From: Guyanagaster necrorhizus
Taxonomy: Eukaryota > Basidiomycota > Agaricomycetes > Agaricales > Physalacriaceae
Length of the DNA stretch: 64,000 bases
Direction: 5' to 3'
Assembly: GCF_019112545.1 (NCBI RefSeq)
Contig: NW_025064882.1
Span: 572,928-636,927 of the forward strand
The position numbers were made by a program, and so were the translations under genes. Below are positions 50,919 to 62,309 of the stretch, one piece after another; within the stretch, counting starts at the first letter, position 1; each line of letters begins with the position of its first letter. A model generated the notes under the pieces. That model had not been told where the DNA came from, made no database searches, and worked only from the letters and a program-made list of their open reading frames with translations.

Positions 50919-52310
50919 GCCCACCACAAGGCTCAACGCCGCTAGGCTGACTCTCGGACTCCTCGGATACCTTCGTTTCCGTCTTTTTCAAGGAACATTC
51001 ATCTGTACTATTACACACATCTCGGGTATCATTATCTATATTGTTTTCTTACTGTTGTTGTATACATACCAATTGCTACCTTGCATATTCATCCTACTTA
51101 CCCAACTAATCCCACGAATTTGTTACAATAATCAAATAAGAATTTGGACATTACTGAATCACAATGGTATGCGTCCGCAGCCACAGCCAAACTCCGTGCC
51201 AAACTCCGACTGAGGGCGGGACCCATGCCGTTCCGCATTTGAAACATCCCTCGCGGAACCTCCCTGTTCCGCCATTTACTACGGCGGAGAAACCACAAGG
51301 GCCCGGAAGCAAACTCTAAAACTTTTCTTTGACCGCATGACTACGCGTCCAACCTTGCATTGTTTTTTCGTATCCTGAATGCGCCACATCTTGTGGAGCC
51401 TCTGTTGGCCTCTGCCGCTCCCATCGTACCTCTTTTTTTCTCAGCCCTGAAAAATGACCTTATATTATGATGTGTCGCCAAAGGCACATGGAAAAGGGGG
51501 CCCGGGAGTGCGGTCGATAGGACGATCAACATAGTTCGATACTAAACAAACCGGACTGAAACGCGTAGGGTCGTTACCTGAACTGACCTAGAACGAGTTG
51601 CTACACCCTATAGTACTCCCAAGCCCTTTCTTCGCTGCAACAATGTATCAAGCCGCCTCTGGCTGCAGCCTGACCGCTAGGCATATTCCATTGTAGAATT
51701 AGTCGATTGATCGATCAGATCCTCTAGTACTTCACCGTCTTCACCCAACACTTCACCTCTTCACTGGTTTTCACACTTTTTCGACGAATTATATTTGAAG
51801 GGAAAACTCGTCGACCCTGTATGTCTCTGACATCCGTCTCTTCCAACACATTGATTTCCTCTGAGTTCAATCATAACTATAAAGGACGTATTCGTTCGAC
51901 CACCCAAGTTGGTGCTGGGTTAATGACCGCTTTCATTTTAATGAGATGTCACGTCGTTAGATCAGATCTTTTTTGGAGGATTCCACTTGGAAAGGATTTA
52001 CAACATATGCGCTCAGCCCTACTGGAGAGACGATGATTCTAGTGCATGGTGAAGTCCATCAAGGAGGTCAGAGGGATGTGGCTAGTTTAGTCTACTTGGA
52101 TCAGGGTTCTGGATGGTGTAAAGTTGTCGTGCCTTCTGGCCCCTCTCACGCCTTTATCAGCTGCAGTGGTCACTCATATGGGTCCATAAAGTCAATTACA
52201 ACTTAGTACCTCCGCGGTTCCTTCCTCGCTGGGTGGTAACGGTGCAGTTTTTTTTTTGGCATAATTAGTATCGCCTTCTTGAAGGGAGAAATAGGGCACC
52301 ACGTAATGTA
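50919..52310. other. Intergenic region between hypothetical gene and tRNA-Asp
   Basis: 1392 bp. Starts with a T-rich 3' flank (51020-51110), then mixed sequence. A plus-strand open frame ending at 52206 has no recognisable domain. A T run (about 52246-52256) lies upstream of the tRNA. I see no supported gene. Confidence 0.5.
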
Positions 52311-52401
52311 TCTCTGGTAGTATATCGGTTAGTACACGCGCCTGTCATCGGTAGCTTGCTTCTGTACGCGCGAAAGCTGGGTTCGACTCCCAGCCAGAGA
52401 G
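52311..52401 (+). tRNA. tRNA-Asp (anticodon GTC) with 19-nt intron
   Basis: Acceptor stem TCTCTGG pairs perfectly with CCAGAGA (52394-52400), discriminator G at 52401. D-arm GTAT/GTAC, anticodon stem CGCGC/GCGCG, and T-arm CTGGG-TTCGACT-CCCAG all fold. The anticodon GTC is at 52344-52346. The intron 52348-52366 lies one base 3' of the anticodon, the standard position for eukaryotic nuclear tRNA introns removed by the tRNA-splicing endonuclease. A T-rich stretch directly after (ATTATTTTTT) is the Pol III terminator. Confidence 0.95.
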
Positions 52402-52791
52402 ATTATTTTTTCTAGTCGCGAATTTGGAGTCCGTGACGAGTTGACTCGCTGCCGCAGACTTACAGTGCCAAATGGTCACAGCTCTGTTGTTCCTGTTTAG
52501 TGGCTAGTATTTATGTAGGAACTATATCTACCTATCATTGCCTGCCTTGTACTCAAAGGGCCTAACGAAGACGTGTTGTATTCTTTGAGAACAAAGGATT
52601 TCTTGTGGCACAGCTTCTACTTAAGAAATGTGAAATCTCTGTGGACCTTCTTCAACCGCACATTGCTGTCACTGCAGTACCGCAGGTGTGTTCTCCATTG
52701 CTGTGTTTTTTCTAATTATGCGAAACTCATCCTCGATTAGTAGAAACCACTCTCACGACTCCTCCATCCAGCCCAATCAACTTACAAAGCC
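52402..52791. other. Intergenic region after tRNA-Asp
   Basis: 390 bp with the Pol III T-tract terminator at about 52403-52410 and the presumed promoter or leader of the next gene. A leader intron (AG near 52738) is possible. Nothing else seen. Confidence 0.5.
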
Positions 52792-53328
52792 ATGTATATC
52801 GCCAAGAACGACAGAAAAATACAACCGCGCCCCGTCCTTTCCGGCGACAGAAATCTTCGTCCATGGCCCAAGCGTCACCTTGAGGCATCGACGACTTCTC
52901 CTCGCCCTCTCAAACGTAGGAAGACGGCTCCGAGTTCGAGGGACGGGCCACACATACTACATTCCTACACCCTACCACCCACTTCTTCCCCACCGTACTC
53001 AGACGCAGAACTGTCCTCCGATGGCTACGACTCTGAATCTTCATCCACTCAGTCCGATGAAACGGACGAGGAAAAGCATATGCTATCGGAGAGTGATGAG
53101 TTTCTGCTGGGTGCAGCGGACACAAGAGAGGAAACTTTCGGACACAATCCATCTGGCAGTAATACAGAAGGCAATGATGCCGTGGCCATCAATTCGTCAC
53201 TACGTCTGACGAACTCACAGCCTGAGACGGCTAGCGCTGGGACCACGGAGTCGGAAGACGATCCTTCTAGAAATGCGGGGAAGCGTTTCGTGGAACGTCG
53301 GAACTCTAACACTCTGCTCGATTTTTAG
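52792..53328 (+). CDS. Hypothetical acidic, disordered protein
   Basis: 178 residues from the ATG at 52792 (MYIAKNDRKIQPRPVLSG). An early basic nuclear-type signal (RPLKRRKTAP) is followed by PPTSSPPYSDAELSSDGYDS and a Ser/Asp/Glu-rich stretch with many casein-kinase-like sites, ending KRFVERRNSNTLLDF. No known domain. Composition suggests a small nuclear regulatory protein. It could be one exon of a larger gene, since upstream coding is not excluded. Confidence 0.6.
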   Translation: MYIAKNDRKIQPRPVLSGDRNLRPWPKRHLEASTTSPRPLKRRKTAPSSRDGPHILHSYTLPPTSSPPYSDAELSSDGYDSESSSTQSDETDEEKHMLSESDEFLLGAADTREETFGHNPSGSNTEGNDAVAINSSLRLTNSQPETASAGTTESEDDPSRNAGKRFVERRNSNTLLDF

Positions 53329-54595
53329 CACTCCGTCCTTGTTATTCGATTGCCTGTTTCTCTCGTGGTGAAAAAGAAGCTGTAAGTTTTGTTACGATAG
53401 TAAGCGACTTCATTCCTCAGGCGGATCTCTTCCCGAGGTCAGAAAATAACTATCCTCGATTATCGGAGAGTACCACAAGTAGGTGTCTGAAGATCTAGTA
53501 GAGCTGTGTCCGATGTCTATGTTACTGCCATGACTTGTTCAAGCCTTGGCATTGCAACTTGCAAGAGCCTGCGGAGAACCGGACGTGTCTGGGTAGAGGG
53601 AAGCCGAGGCAGTGTCAACAGAGGCTCGAAGGATGTTATACTGGCATCAATGAACTAAACTCATCTGCTCACGGCAACAGATATGGGAAAAGGTGTCTAT
53701 GACGCATCGAAGAGTGCAGAGCAGTAGATCGTTTCAGTTAATGGGCGTCAGTGATGCGGCGAAGATACGAGCAAAGATGTGGGACTGATTTGCGGGGGTT
53801 CGCATGCTGTACCCACTGGCCATATGGAAAGCGGAGTGAGGCGCAATAGCACCGTGATTCGGCATTACTGTGAATGATCCGTGCTAGAGCTTGGTACAAA
53901 GCATATTTCTAATATGAGAATCGGGTGGCTGCAACATCTAGACACCATCAGTTCCGTCGCATACTGAGTCCGGTTATCCACCTTAGAGTGGGGATATCCT
54001 ACATCTCCGCGTGCAACATCGCAGCGCTCAGTGGTAGGTTCCGTTCTCATGTTGCTTTAGAGCACTAGTGCCCAGTGTTCGCCAAGATAATTTGTTTTCT
54101 CTTTGTAACATCCTGTCTCGGTTCGATAAGAGCTCAAGGCTTCTCGTGTCTAAGCATATTAGCATGGAACTGACAAAATTAGCACGTACTATTTCGGCCG
54201 TTCGTACGCAATCCCAATCCATAAGATAAAAGAAGTCTTTGGTGAACTTTAGGTGACCGTATGAGAAACGTGTAGTACTAGCTGTTACCGTGCTGTTCGC
54301 CAGGCAGAAAGTTTGTCGGCAGACATTGGTGGTAGCTAATTTTAAGATCAAAAAATTGACCGTTCGTGGGCCGGCTGCTTTTTCTTTCGCTATGTAATTG
54401 CTTCGGCCAGTGGTCACCCTTCTTGCGTGAATTCTCCCGCCATTTGAATATGGTGCTGGGCACTCGGTGCTGTCCCATTCCTTTCACTGTCCATGCAAAT
54501 GACCATATCTGTCGCCAGCTTCTCGACAGGCGGGGATGAGCCAGCCTTCGGGCGTCTATCTTATCCTTCCTTTTGCCTTTTAACACAGGATCACC
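53329..54595. other. Intergenic region
   Basis: 1267 bp between a hypothetical gene and the DUF6535 pseudogene. Minus-strand open frames at 53865-54586 are short, mutually overlapping and without domain signals. I see nothing I can support. Confidence 0.5.
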
Positions 54596-57575
54596 ATGGA
54601 CGATACGTTAGTAGATATGCCTGACCCCCGAGAAAGTAAAGATGAGCATGACTCTAGCGACGCTCCTGCTGCAGAGATTCTATCATCCTTTCCTCTGCAT
54701 AGATATCGCACATCTCTTGGGCTGAGAACAGGTCCAGAGCACACAGGTACTCATGGAAGAGGTCTGTGTTGGATTTGATTGTCGCATTACTTTCCTTTAC
54801 AACTTCCACTGGATTACGAACAAAGAGATGCTGAAAACATAAGAGGCGAGGAAATGAGTCCATTTGCCCGGATCTGGAGGATTTTCCTGAATGAATGCGC
54901 CAAATTTGACTCGGAAATGGTCGATGATTGGAGAGGCCGCTTGGGTGTACTACTGGTATCCGTAAGTATCATTTCGGTCTCTAAACATTATTGTTAACAG
55001 TGTTTAAGCCGGTCTCTTTTCGGCTGTCGTCTCAACATTTGTGCAGACTTCCCAAAATCTCCAGGCTGACTACAGCGAGGTCTCTGCGTCGCTCCTGTTC
55101 GAACTTATCAACGTGCAGCGTGCCATTGCTAATGGAATTTCTGTCAATGCTATTCCACGCTTCGAAATCACTCCTTCCACCGTTTTTACACCGAGCACTC
55201 TTGATTCATGCGTGAATTGGCCGTTTTCACCAGTTTATCCCTCAGTCTCAGTACCGCCTCGATAGCCGTTCACACGAAACAATGGATATACCATTATGTT
55301 TCTGTGCCCTCGGGAACCCCGAGAGACCGAAGTAGGGTCCGTCACTTTCGACACATGGGATTGAAGAACTGACATGTGCCAGTAATCATCGGACTGCTTC
55401 CCGTACTCATGCATGGCTCCCTGGGTCTTTTCCTACTCGGGTTGGTCGTCTATCTTGTACCGTTACGCATCGAGATTGCATCTACGGTTGGTGCTATGTC
55501 ACTCCTTACAATTTTCGCATATCTTACCACGACCTTTCTCCCTCGCTTCTATGTCCAATGCCCTTACAAAATGCCACTGCCTGCTTATGCGTATCCTTTT
55601 TACAGTCAATTCTGTCATATGATCCTCCCGAAATTTTTTCATGTCCCAGCACCACCATCATCGACTCCCATCTTATCCATGAAAGATGCGGAAGCCCTTG
55701 CGGTGAACGATAATACCTATACTACAGATGCTCGCGCATTAGCTTGGCTCTATTCTATGTCATCCAACCCAGTTTTGAGGAGTATCTCCATCCAGTCTGT
55801 GAGTGCCCTTTCTCTCAAATCTACAAGCACGCTGAAAAGCGAACTTGTAGATATCGCGGCTTTGTGCCAGGAAGGAATAAAGCAAACTTTTGAATCTGAA
55901 TGGTGCCCAGACAACCAGGATATTATGGAGGCGAAGGTCGAGCGGTTCCTCCGCGCATACCTTCGCTTTCGAGTGGAACCAGGACTCGTTTCGTGGCCCT
56001 TTGCTCGCCAACCGTGTCTCAATATCCATACGCAGCTCGTGTCCTTTGGCCTTATTGACCGGGGCACCTCTGCAAACTTGCAGACAGCCAGTTGTCAATA
56101 TTTGCGTGCCACCATAGTAGGCTTCCCGAAGGAACAAGCGCAACGCCATCAGCCCATTGTTTGGGCCCATATCTTGAAAAATGTTCTCTTGGAAGGTGCC
56201 AGAGGGCTGCTCTGCCCAAAGAGCAATCATTTTGACGTTCACTTGTACCGGAAACTGTTCCAGGCCTTTCCTACTAGATTTTTGGTCCCCCAGTCGGGCC
56301 GAGTCTCCCCTCGCGTTTCGAAGCCTCGTGGTACAAGGTATTGAATGGGAATTCTGTCCACAAATCGAAATTCTCGATGTTCCTGGCTGTGACTCTCCTG
56401 TCTCGTTCACAGACGCCATCCATTCCTGCCTTTACCCATACCTCGCCAAGCTCTTAATCGAGCATTTTACTGGAGGGAACAGTCGCTTTTCGTTGGCAAG
56501 AATCGCTGATCGCAAACATCCCGTACAGATGCAGCTGTTGTTGGCAGTGTTTGAGCTGTCATGCGAGCGCGCGTGGATTTGGAACGATGCTTGGTTAATG
56601 GTTTCCACGGTCCTCACCTGTCTTCAACCGTACCTCAAAGACATGAATGCGGACGAAACAGTGTCTCGTGCCAACCCAGAAGAATGGACTACCGTCTTCG
56701 AAAGCCTCTGCTCAGTAATACAGTCCGATGCATTTGGTACGATTGATAGTCACATCTCTTGGCCTGACCAACGGTCCATTTTCGAGAGCTTCACGATGTG
56801 TCTTACGAAACTAGGCACCAGATAGGAAGATATTCCGTTCTGCACCCCATCGCCGATATTGGCACGCAAAATTATCCAAACCCCTCCTCGAAGATCGGAC
56901 GCCACAGAAACCAATGCGGGCTGGACAGATTTTTTCTCATCGACTGATTGCGCCGTATATGTATGGGACATTCGTGCAGAATAAGTGTTTTGATAAAATT
57001 CGAGGGACGCCTTGGACCTTTCACTATCTGGTCGTGGAAGCATATATTGACGGCCTCGAGCATCTATCCGACGAGATAGATAGGCAGAGCGCCACGCAGC
57101 ACCTTCTCGCCACCGACAATCTTCTTGTTGTCTTTAAAACTGTTGCTGGATCTGGGGGTCAGAGGAATGTTTACAGAAATTGGCGAAGATTCGACCAAGA
57201 GATCCTGTATGGGAGGAAGTCTTCGAAGTTTTTGATAATCGCACAACAGATGAAGAATTTTGGATTCCATACGTATACGACTATGAGGGAGAAGGTACCT
57301 GGGAACGGTTTGCTCAAATGGTTGCCGATTTTCGATTTTCTCTGACGGGATGTCCGTCATCCGATACCGGTGAAGACTCTTTTCGGGTAGGTTACCTTGG
57401 GTTTTGTTCCTGCTGACGAGTTTGCATTGACAGCCTTCACATATAGATATTCCCTGAGGAGCCACTGACCTCCCTGCCTCCTCCTGGCCCTAGTAGATTC
57501 TTGTGGAAATGGTCGTTCTGGAGACAAGGTCATGGTAAGGCGGACAAAACTACTGGATGGGTAGAAACAGTATAA
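54596..57575 (+). pseudogene. DUF6535-type transmembrane protein gene, decayed
   Basis: Belongs to the large Agaricomycete-specific DUF6535 family of multi-pass proteins of unknown function. The family core is recognisable: WRIFLNECAKFDSEMVDDW, QNLQADYSEVSASLLFELI, SIAVHTKQWIYHYVSVPSGT, PRDRSRVRHFRHMGL, then two hydrophobic helices (LLPVLMHGSLGLFLLGLVVY, ASTVGAMSLLTIFAYLTTTF). A long C-terminal region ends IFPEEPLTSLPPPG...TGWVETV at 57575. Damage: a frameshift between VNWPF and FTSLSLSLS (about 55225); in-frame TGA at about 55372 (GLKN*HVPVII, where the family has Trp); further frame changes near 56280 and 57150-57190; TAG at 56823-56825 inside apparently coding sequence. Some changes could be misread introns, but the TGA has no nearby splice sites. 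Confidence 0.7.
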
Positions 57576-58792
57576 TCACATACAACAGTCCAAATATGCA
57601 GCAAAAGAACGTTCAAGTAACAGTCTTTGTATTTGTGTTCGCTTCTACTTGGTTTGTGCATCTTAGCTTTACCTTCGACGGTTGGTGTTGGTACGTCGTC
57701 AAGGCGCAGGTAGTCTGCGGTCAAGTACTTCATTTACTTCGTGTCGCACCCAGCGAATCTTTGTGGCTTCTTTCTGGATTACGATTTAACTACTATGCTC
57801 TTCCTTTTCCCTGAGAGGGCTGCAGTCCAGGAGAATCGTACGCATAAGTATTTACTCCCTAGGCTATCAAGGACACCGTTTCTTCAAGCACCTAGAATCT
57901 AGACCTCGCGCTCCTGAGATATGGAATTCCATCCTTACGGGCATAGGACTGGAAGGCCTTTATGTAGTAGGGAACTCCAGACCTGTTAGCTCGATATCCT
58001 GAATCTCATTTTCGTGATATCATTATGTATCGTTAATGAAAGTGCCACAGTATTTGTCAATATAATAATAGTAAGAAAACTTGCTCGGCGTGCCTGTTTT
58101 GCCTGCCAGTGATTGCAAAGCTTTGTAAAGCAGCTAGGCGATACTCCGAGCTTTCGGACCTACTTACTGTATCTTACTAATATTAAAGTCGTTCCGCATG
58201 TGTAGGATAACCCAGAGCTATCCAGATAGCTGATGACCGAGCATGCAGGTCCGCAGAGGGGTTGGTCTCTCATTCGAATTCATCTCTTGGATGTTCCAGA
58301 TGCTCGGCGATACAGTCTTTCTAGGTCGTCCAGCTTCAACTGACCGTCAGCTACGACGAAGCGGGTCCATTTCCATTTAAGTTGGTCAATTTAGGCTGGT
58401 CAGTGATTCTGTCAAACGAGCTCCGTCTTGCAACAATACCCGTCCTTTTCCAACGTTAGAATATCACGTCGCGTATCAATTGCAGTCTTAGCTTTATCGA
58501 CGGATGACTTCTGTGCTTCAGACAGAATAGTCCGCTTTGTCCGGCTAAATAAAATATAATCTACATCCAACCAACGGCCCAATCACCATCTTCCCATATA
58601 ATCAACCAATCTGAAGCCAGCGCCTATATTGATCATTCATCACGGCTACAAGACTTGACATCCGAAAACATGTACCAGAGCCGAACCAAAGATGAACAAG
58701 GCTAGAAATTTAAAAAAATGTTCAAGTAAAACAACAAGCAGAAGATGAAGATGGCTATATGTGAGAACGTAGAAGTCGATATGAGAAGCTTT
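57576..58792. other. Intergenic region
   Basis: 1217 bp between the DUF6535 relic and the FrnE-like gene's 3' end. The open frame 57557-57814 has no coding character. AT-rich, nothing recognised. Confidence 0.5.
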
Positions 58793-59754
58793 TAAACAAC
58801 AATTGCAGCATGAGTGATGTCGTTTTCGAGCATAGGAGCGAAAGGCGAAGGCGCGGCAGATGGAGAACCGCAGTCAGCAAGTTTCTTGAATATCTATCGG
58901 AGAGAAAGGCATGAGTGCCCGAGTGAAAAGAGTCGATGAAAAAAGTACTCACCCTGACAAAAACCTCTGAGGACTGACCGCCATTTATCTGCCACCTTCC
59001 ATCGATAATTATGGCCGGAACACCATTTAACCCTCTGGTCTTCGCTTCTTCACATAGCTTGTTTACCTCGTCTTCAAGTTCATCGGACAGGAGGAATTCG
59101 ATGGCCTGGGCGGATGATAAGCACGATGTGGCGAGGATATTAAGAAACCGCGAACCTGCTCCTTGGGCATAATATTGACGGTCTCAGCAATTTGAGCAAG
59201 GACGTGGACATCGGCGATGTCTTGGCCTTGGTCGAGATATGCTTTGAATACACCACAGAGGAAAGGAAGTTGTAGGTTCTGGCCGCCGAGGTGATACGCT
59301 TTCCTTGACATCCGGTGGGCTCTCGTAGATGCGGAGACGACGCCATCGAACGTGCTAGACGCCAGCTTTGAGTAAACGACCGCAAACCCGCGACTCCCGA
59401 CTCACATATTAATTTTCCGTTCTTCTGCCCACTTCAGAACAGAATGCTCCGCAAAGCTCTCAAACGCATCCTTGCCCAAATGTTGAGTGAAAAAGGCGGC
59501 TCTGCTAATTTTGGGTGTGTTTTCGTTGAGGATGCTACGAGGAATGAGCTGGAACGGTCTGAACTCGATATCGAAGGTCAGTGGAAGCCGGAGCACAGCT
59601 CTGCAGTAGGAGACGGCGCTGAGTAGTTCATGATGGCCTATGTAGCAGTTCGGGCAAACCTGATAGCAAAACTTGAGAGGACCTCGAGTGAAAGTATTTT
59701 GCAGCATACCAGGTCATTGACGACAGTTATCTTGAGAACACGATTGGTCGACAT
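58793..59754 (-). CDS. DsbA/FrnE-like thioredoxin-fold protein
   Basis: Thioredoxin-fold protein with the helical insert of the DSBA/FrnE (2-hydroxychromene carboxylate isomerase-like) family. The start ATG is at 59752-59754 (MSTNRVLKITVVNDL), spliced to VCPNCYIGHHELLSAVSYCR. The N-terminal CxxC is kept but reads CPNC; the family usually has CPWC or SPWC. Further parts are LTFDIEFRPFQLIPR, YHLGGQNLQLPFLCGVFKAY, GQDIADVHVLAQIAETV, and the C-terminal RGLNGVPAIIIDGRWQINGG with the cis-Pro loop, ending HAAIVV. Likely a cytosolic oxidoreductase or polyketide-related isomerase. The substrate is unknown. Five exons, no defect seen. Confidence 0.83.
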
Positions 59755-60308
59755 TACCGCCCGCAGAGTAGTGACGGACTGAAGGCCTTGAGAAATAGAA
59801 GATGAAGTATAGGGGGATAGCAGGGAAAAGTTGATATAAAGGGGAGGATACAGTCAATGGCGAAGGAAAGGCGGGATGACCATCAAAAGTGTATTTAGCT
59901 GGTAAAGTGCTTACACAGGTCCCTGTACCGGAATGGGTCGCTTACTCAATCGCTTGGCTCTTTGACAAATCATCCGTCACGTCTCACATATATTGATAAC
60001 CACCTGCGTCTGAACGGATGCCGCTACCGGATTATGTTACTAACGCTGAGCTGCTCACTCCTGCGGCGCGAAATCGGGGTATATACACCTATTAGCAATA
60101 ACTATTAGTATGTGCATGATTCGGGTGTCCTGGCGTGCGTCAGAGTATGCTGAGCGAGCTTTATAACACGGAAATACTAAACAAGGCAAAAATCGGAATT
60201 CGCGGAGATTCGTTTCATTATTGTCAAGGTGCGGAACTTGAACATTGAAGATAGTATGTCAGCGAGGGAAAAGACCACCATGTTAAGAACTTCCTCACCA
60301 AATGCAGC
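59755..60308. other. Intergenic region
   Basis: 554 bp upstream of the FrnE-like gene and downstream of the F-box gene. I see no gene or clear motif. Confidence 0.5.
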
Positions 60309-61844
60309 CTAGTCCCAAAAACTGTCGTCATTGTCCTCGTACTCAAGACCAGATGGCCATGCCTCCACATAGTCGCACTTGTCGATATTTACCATCTTTT
60401 CGAGGCGTGTCAGCTCATTCTTGGAACGAAGAGCAGATCGGCTTCGATGGTCAAGACGCAGAAGGCGGAATGCGCCACTCTTCTTCACTCGAGCCGTGAT
60501 TGAGCGAATAAGCAACTCGATATGTAGAGGTTCCATGTCTCGTATGGAAAGTGTCTCCACTTTCTTCCAAAAAGCCGGTACGCCATCGTTTTCAGCTTCG
60601 TCGCCTGTCCACGACAATATTAATAATACCGAAATGACAGCCAAGTCACAGTCGATGCTAGTCAGCGACGGAAACGCATCCACAGTGTGCCCTAATTGTG
60701 TACTGGGAAATGAACATGCGCTCAACGTGAGAGAGCGGACATTTGGAAACTGGTTGTCACCCAAATCATCAATACCCTTAAGAACAAGGGAATGAATCTG
60801 GGACAAAGGTAATTGTGCCATTAGCATGCGAGAGCGGTCGAGTTCATCAGTGCCGCTGATACGAAGGGACTCGAGGTTTGGAAGGTGGATAGGCGTAGAT
60901 TCTCTGGCCAAACCGGCTTTTAGCTTCATTCTCGACAACGAGAGGTTGATTAACTTTGCCATGGACCCAAGGAAGGCACGACACTGGTCCAAATGCAATT
61001 CGTCCATGTGAGTCCCATCGATGTGAAGCGTTGTAACATTGCCCAAGGGCGGCTGGAGAGGGCCTGAAACACCGGAAAGCCGCACGAACGATAAATAATT
61101 GGCTCCGCCAGATAAAATCCGAGGCTTTACAAGTTCGTATTGTGTTTGTAGGTGAGGATGGTGAGGGTGAAATTTGATTCGGATAGATAGGCGTTCGAGT
61201 TGCTGCGCAGTTAATGCTCGCAACTTCTTGATGACATCCTCGATCGGCGAGAAGTTGTTAGCTATGGACATGGAGAGTTCCTTGCATCGCCATAGATGTG
61301 CGGCCATAATATCAAGAAAATCTGGCCATGGGTAATTTCCGTTGACCTGCAAACGGATATTCAGCAAGCATTCGCCCGACCGGCTCAAATGAATATTCAA
61401 CAGCTCCAACTTCTTTGCAAAGTGGCTATTCCTGTGCTTCAACACGATGCTGAGGTTAATGAATATCCTATTCCAGAGCATAGGAGTACCAGTGGCAACG
61501 GCCCGCCAGGTGCTAGAGACGTGGGAGGCAGTGATACCGAATGAGGACCGGTGGCAGATAGCATCTTCAGAACAGAGCATGAAGATGGAGGACAAGACCT
61601 CGAACGGAAGGACGGAGATAGGCGCGCTGTGGTTAAGCAGCTGCTTGTGTCGCGCATGAGCAAGCTGCAGCTCCTTGTCTACCTCATTGACTTCCTGAAG
61701 TAGACGTTGCTTCTGGTCTTCCAGCTCCTTGATACGGCTCGTGGTATCTCTTAGTACAATCTCTCTGGATTCATCACCTGTCGAGTAAGGGTAAGCGCCC
61801 ACGATGGATGTTGGCATATGCGTGCAGAACCGCGTACATTCCAT
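60309..61844 (-). CDS. F-box protein with leucine-rich-like C-terminus
   Basis: Single open exon of 511 codons. An N-terminal coiled coil (TSRIKELEDQKQRLLQEVNE, VDKELQLAHARHKQLLNH) leads into the F-box core (APISVLPFEVLSSIFMLCSE), the usual layout of the expanded Agaricomycete F-box family. The rest carries irregular leucine-rich segments (LTALPLSQIHSLVLKGIDDL-type, NLESLRISGTDELDRSRML) that would select a substrate for an SCF ubiquitin ligase. Substrate unknown. The ATG at 61842-61844 is the simplest start, but splicing to the frame just upstream is possible (see finding). Confidence 0.83.
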   Translation of the reverse strand: MECTRFCTHMPTSIVGAYPYSTGDESREIVLRDTTSRIKELEDQKQRLLQEVNEVDKELQLAHARHKQLLNHSAPISVLPFEVLSSIFMLCSEDAICHRSSFGITASHVSSTWRAVATGTPMLWNRIFINLSIVLKHRNSHFAKKLELLNIHLSRSGECLLNIRLQVNGNYPWPDFLDIMAAHLWRCKELSMSIANNFSPIEDVIKKLRALTAQQLERLSIRIKFHPHHPHLQTQYELVKPRILSGGANYLSFVRLSGVSGPLQPPLGNVTTLHIDGTHMDELHLDQCRAFLGSMAKLINLSLSRMKLKAGLARESTPIHLPNLESLRISGTDELDRSRMLMAQLPLSQIHSLVLKGIDDLGDNQFPNVRSLTLSACSFPSTQLGHTVDAFPSLTSIDCDLAVISVLLILSWTGDEAENDGVPAFWKKVETLSIRDMEPLHIELLIRSITARVKKSGAFRLLRLDHRSRSALRSKNELTRLEKMVNIDKCDYVEAWPSGLEYEDNDDSFWD

Positions 61845-61856
61845 GACCGGTGATCG

Positions 61857-62181
61857 TCAATCTGGAAGACCAGAACGTTGCCAGCATATCAGATTTTCAC
61901 CCTCAGAGAACGCAGACAATGCCACGTCGGTATATGAATGTTGGACACAAATGACGATTTCCGTCGTGGGGCCAGGTGCTACCTATACATAGATAAAGCT
62001 TTATACATCAAATTTTAAGAAAGAAAGTTTTATGGCTCACGCGTTCCAGTACCCCAACTGCCTTGCCCAGGTCGAGTGTGGTGTCACTGTTGAGAATCAG
62101 TGACGCGGCGCTGCGGTTCGGTACGATTTTGATCCGGCGGTTTGATCCGGGATCTCCACAGAGTGCTTCAACATTCATCAT
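61857..62181 (-). CDS. Small open frame upstream of the F-box gene
   Basis: Two exons read MMNVEALCGDPGSNRRIKIV through GKAVGVLER, a 58-nt GT-AG intron, then VAPGPTTEIVICVQHSYTDV to CWQRSGLPD and a stop at 61857-61859, about 89 residues. The reading looks protein-like and the intron is well formed. No family recognised. The stop lies 12 bp before the F-box ATG, so it may instead be the N-terminal part of the F-box protein, or an upstream regulatory frame. An alternative start is the ATG at 62222-62224 with a 53-nt intron. Confidence 0.45.
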
Positions 62182-62309
62182 GATACCGGCATGACTCCCA
62201 AGACCATCCTTACGCGACAACCATAACAAAGAACGCTCATCTTGACAACCATTCCTGCATTGTTATCGTTATCGTGACATAAATTATTCCTGTAAACTAT
62301 TATCACCAC

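Noticed and set aside
51821..52206. Plus-strand open frames before the tRNA
   Set aside because: Short, no recognisable domain, and no upstream or downstream exon that would extend them.
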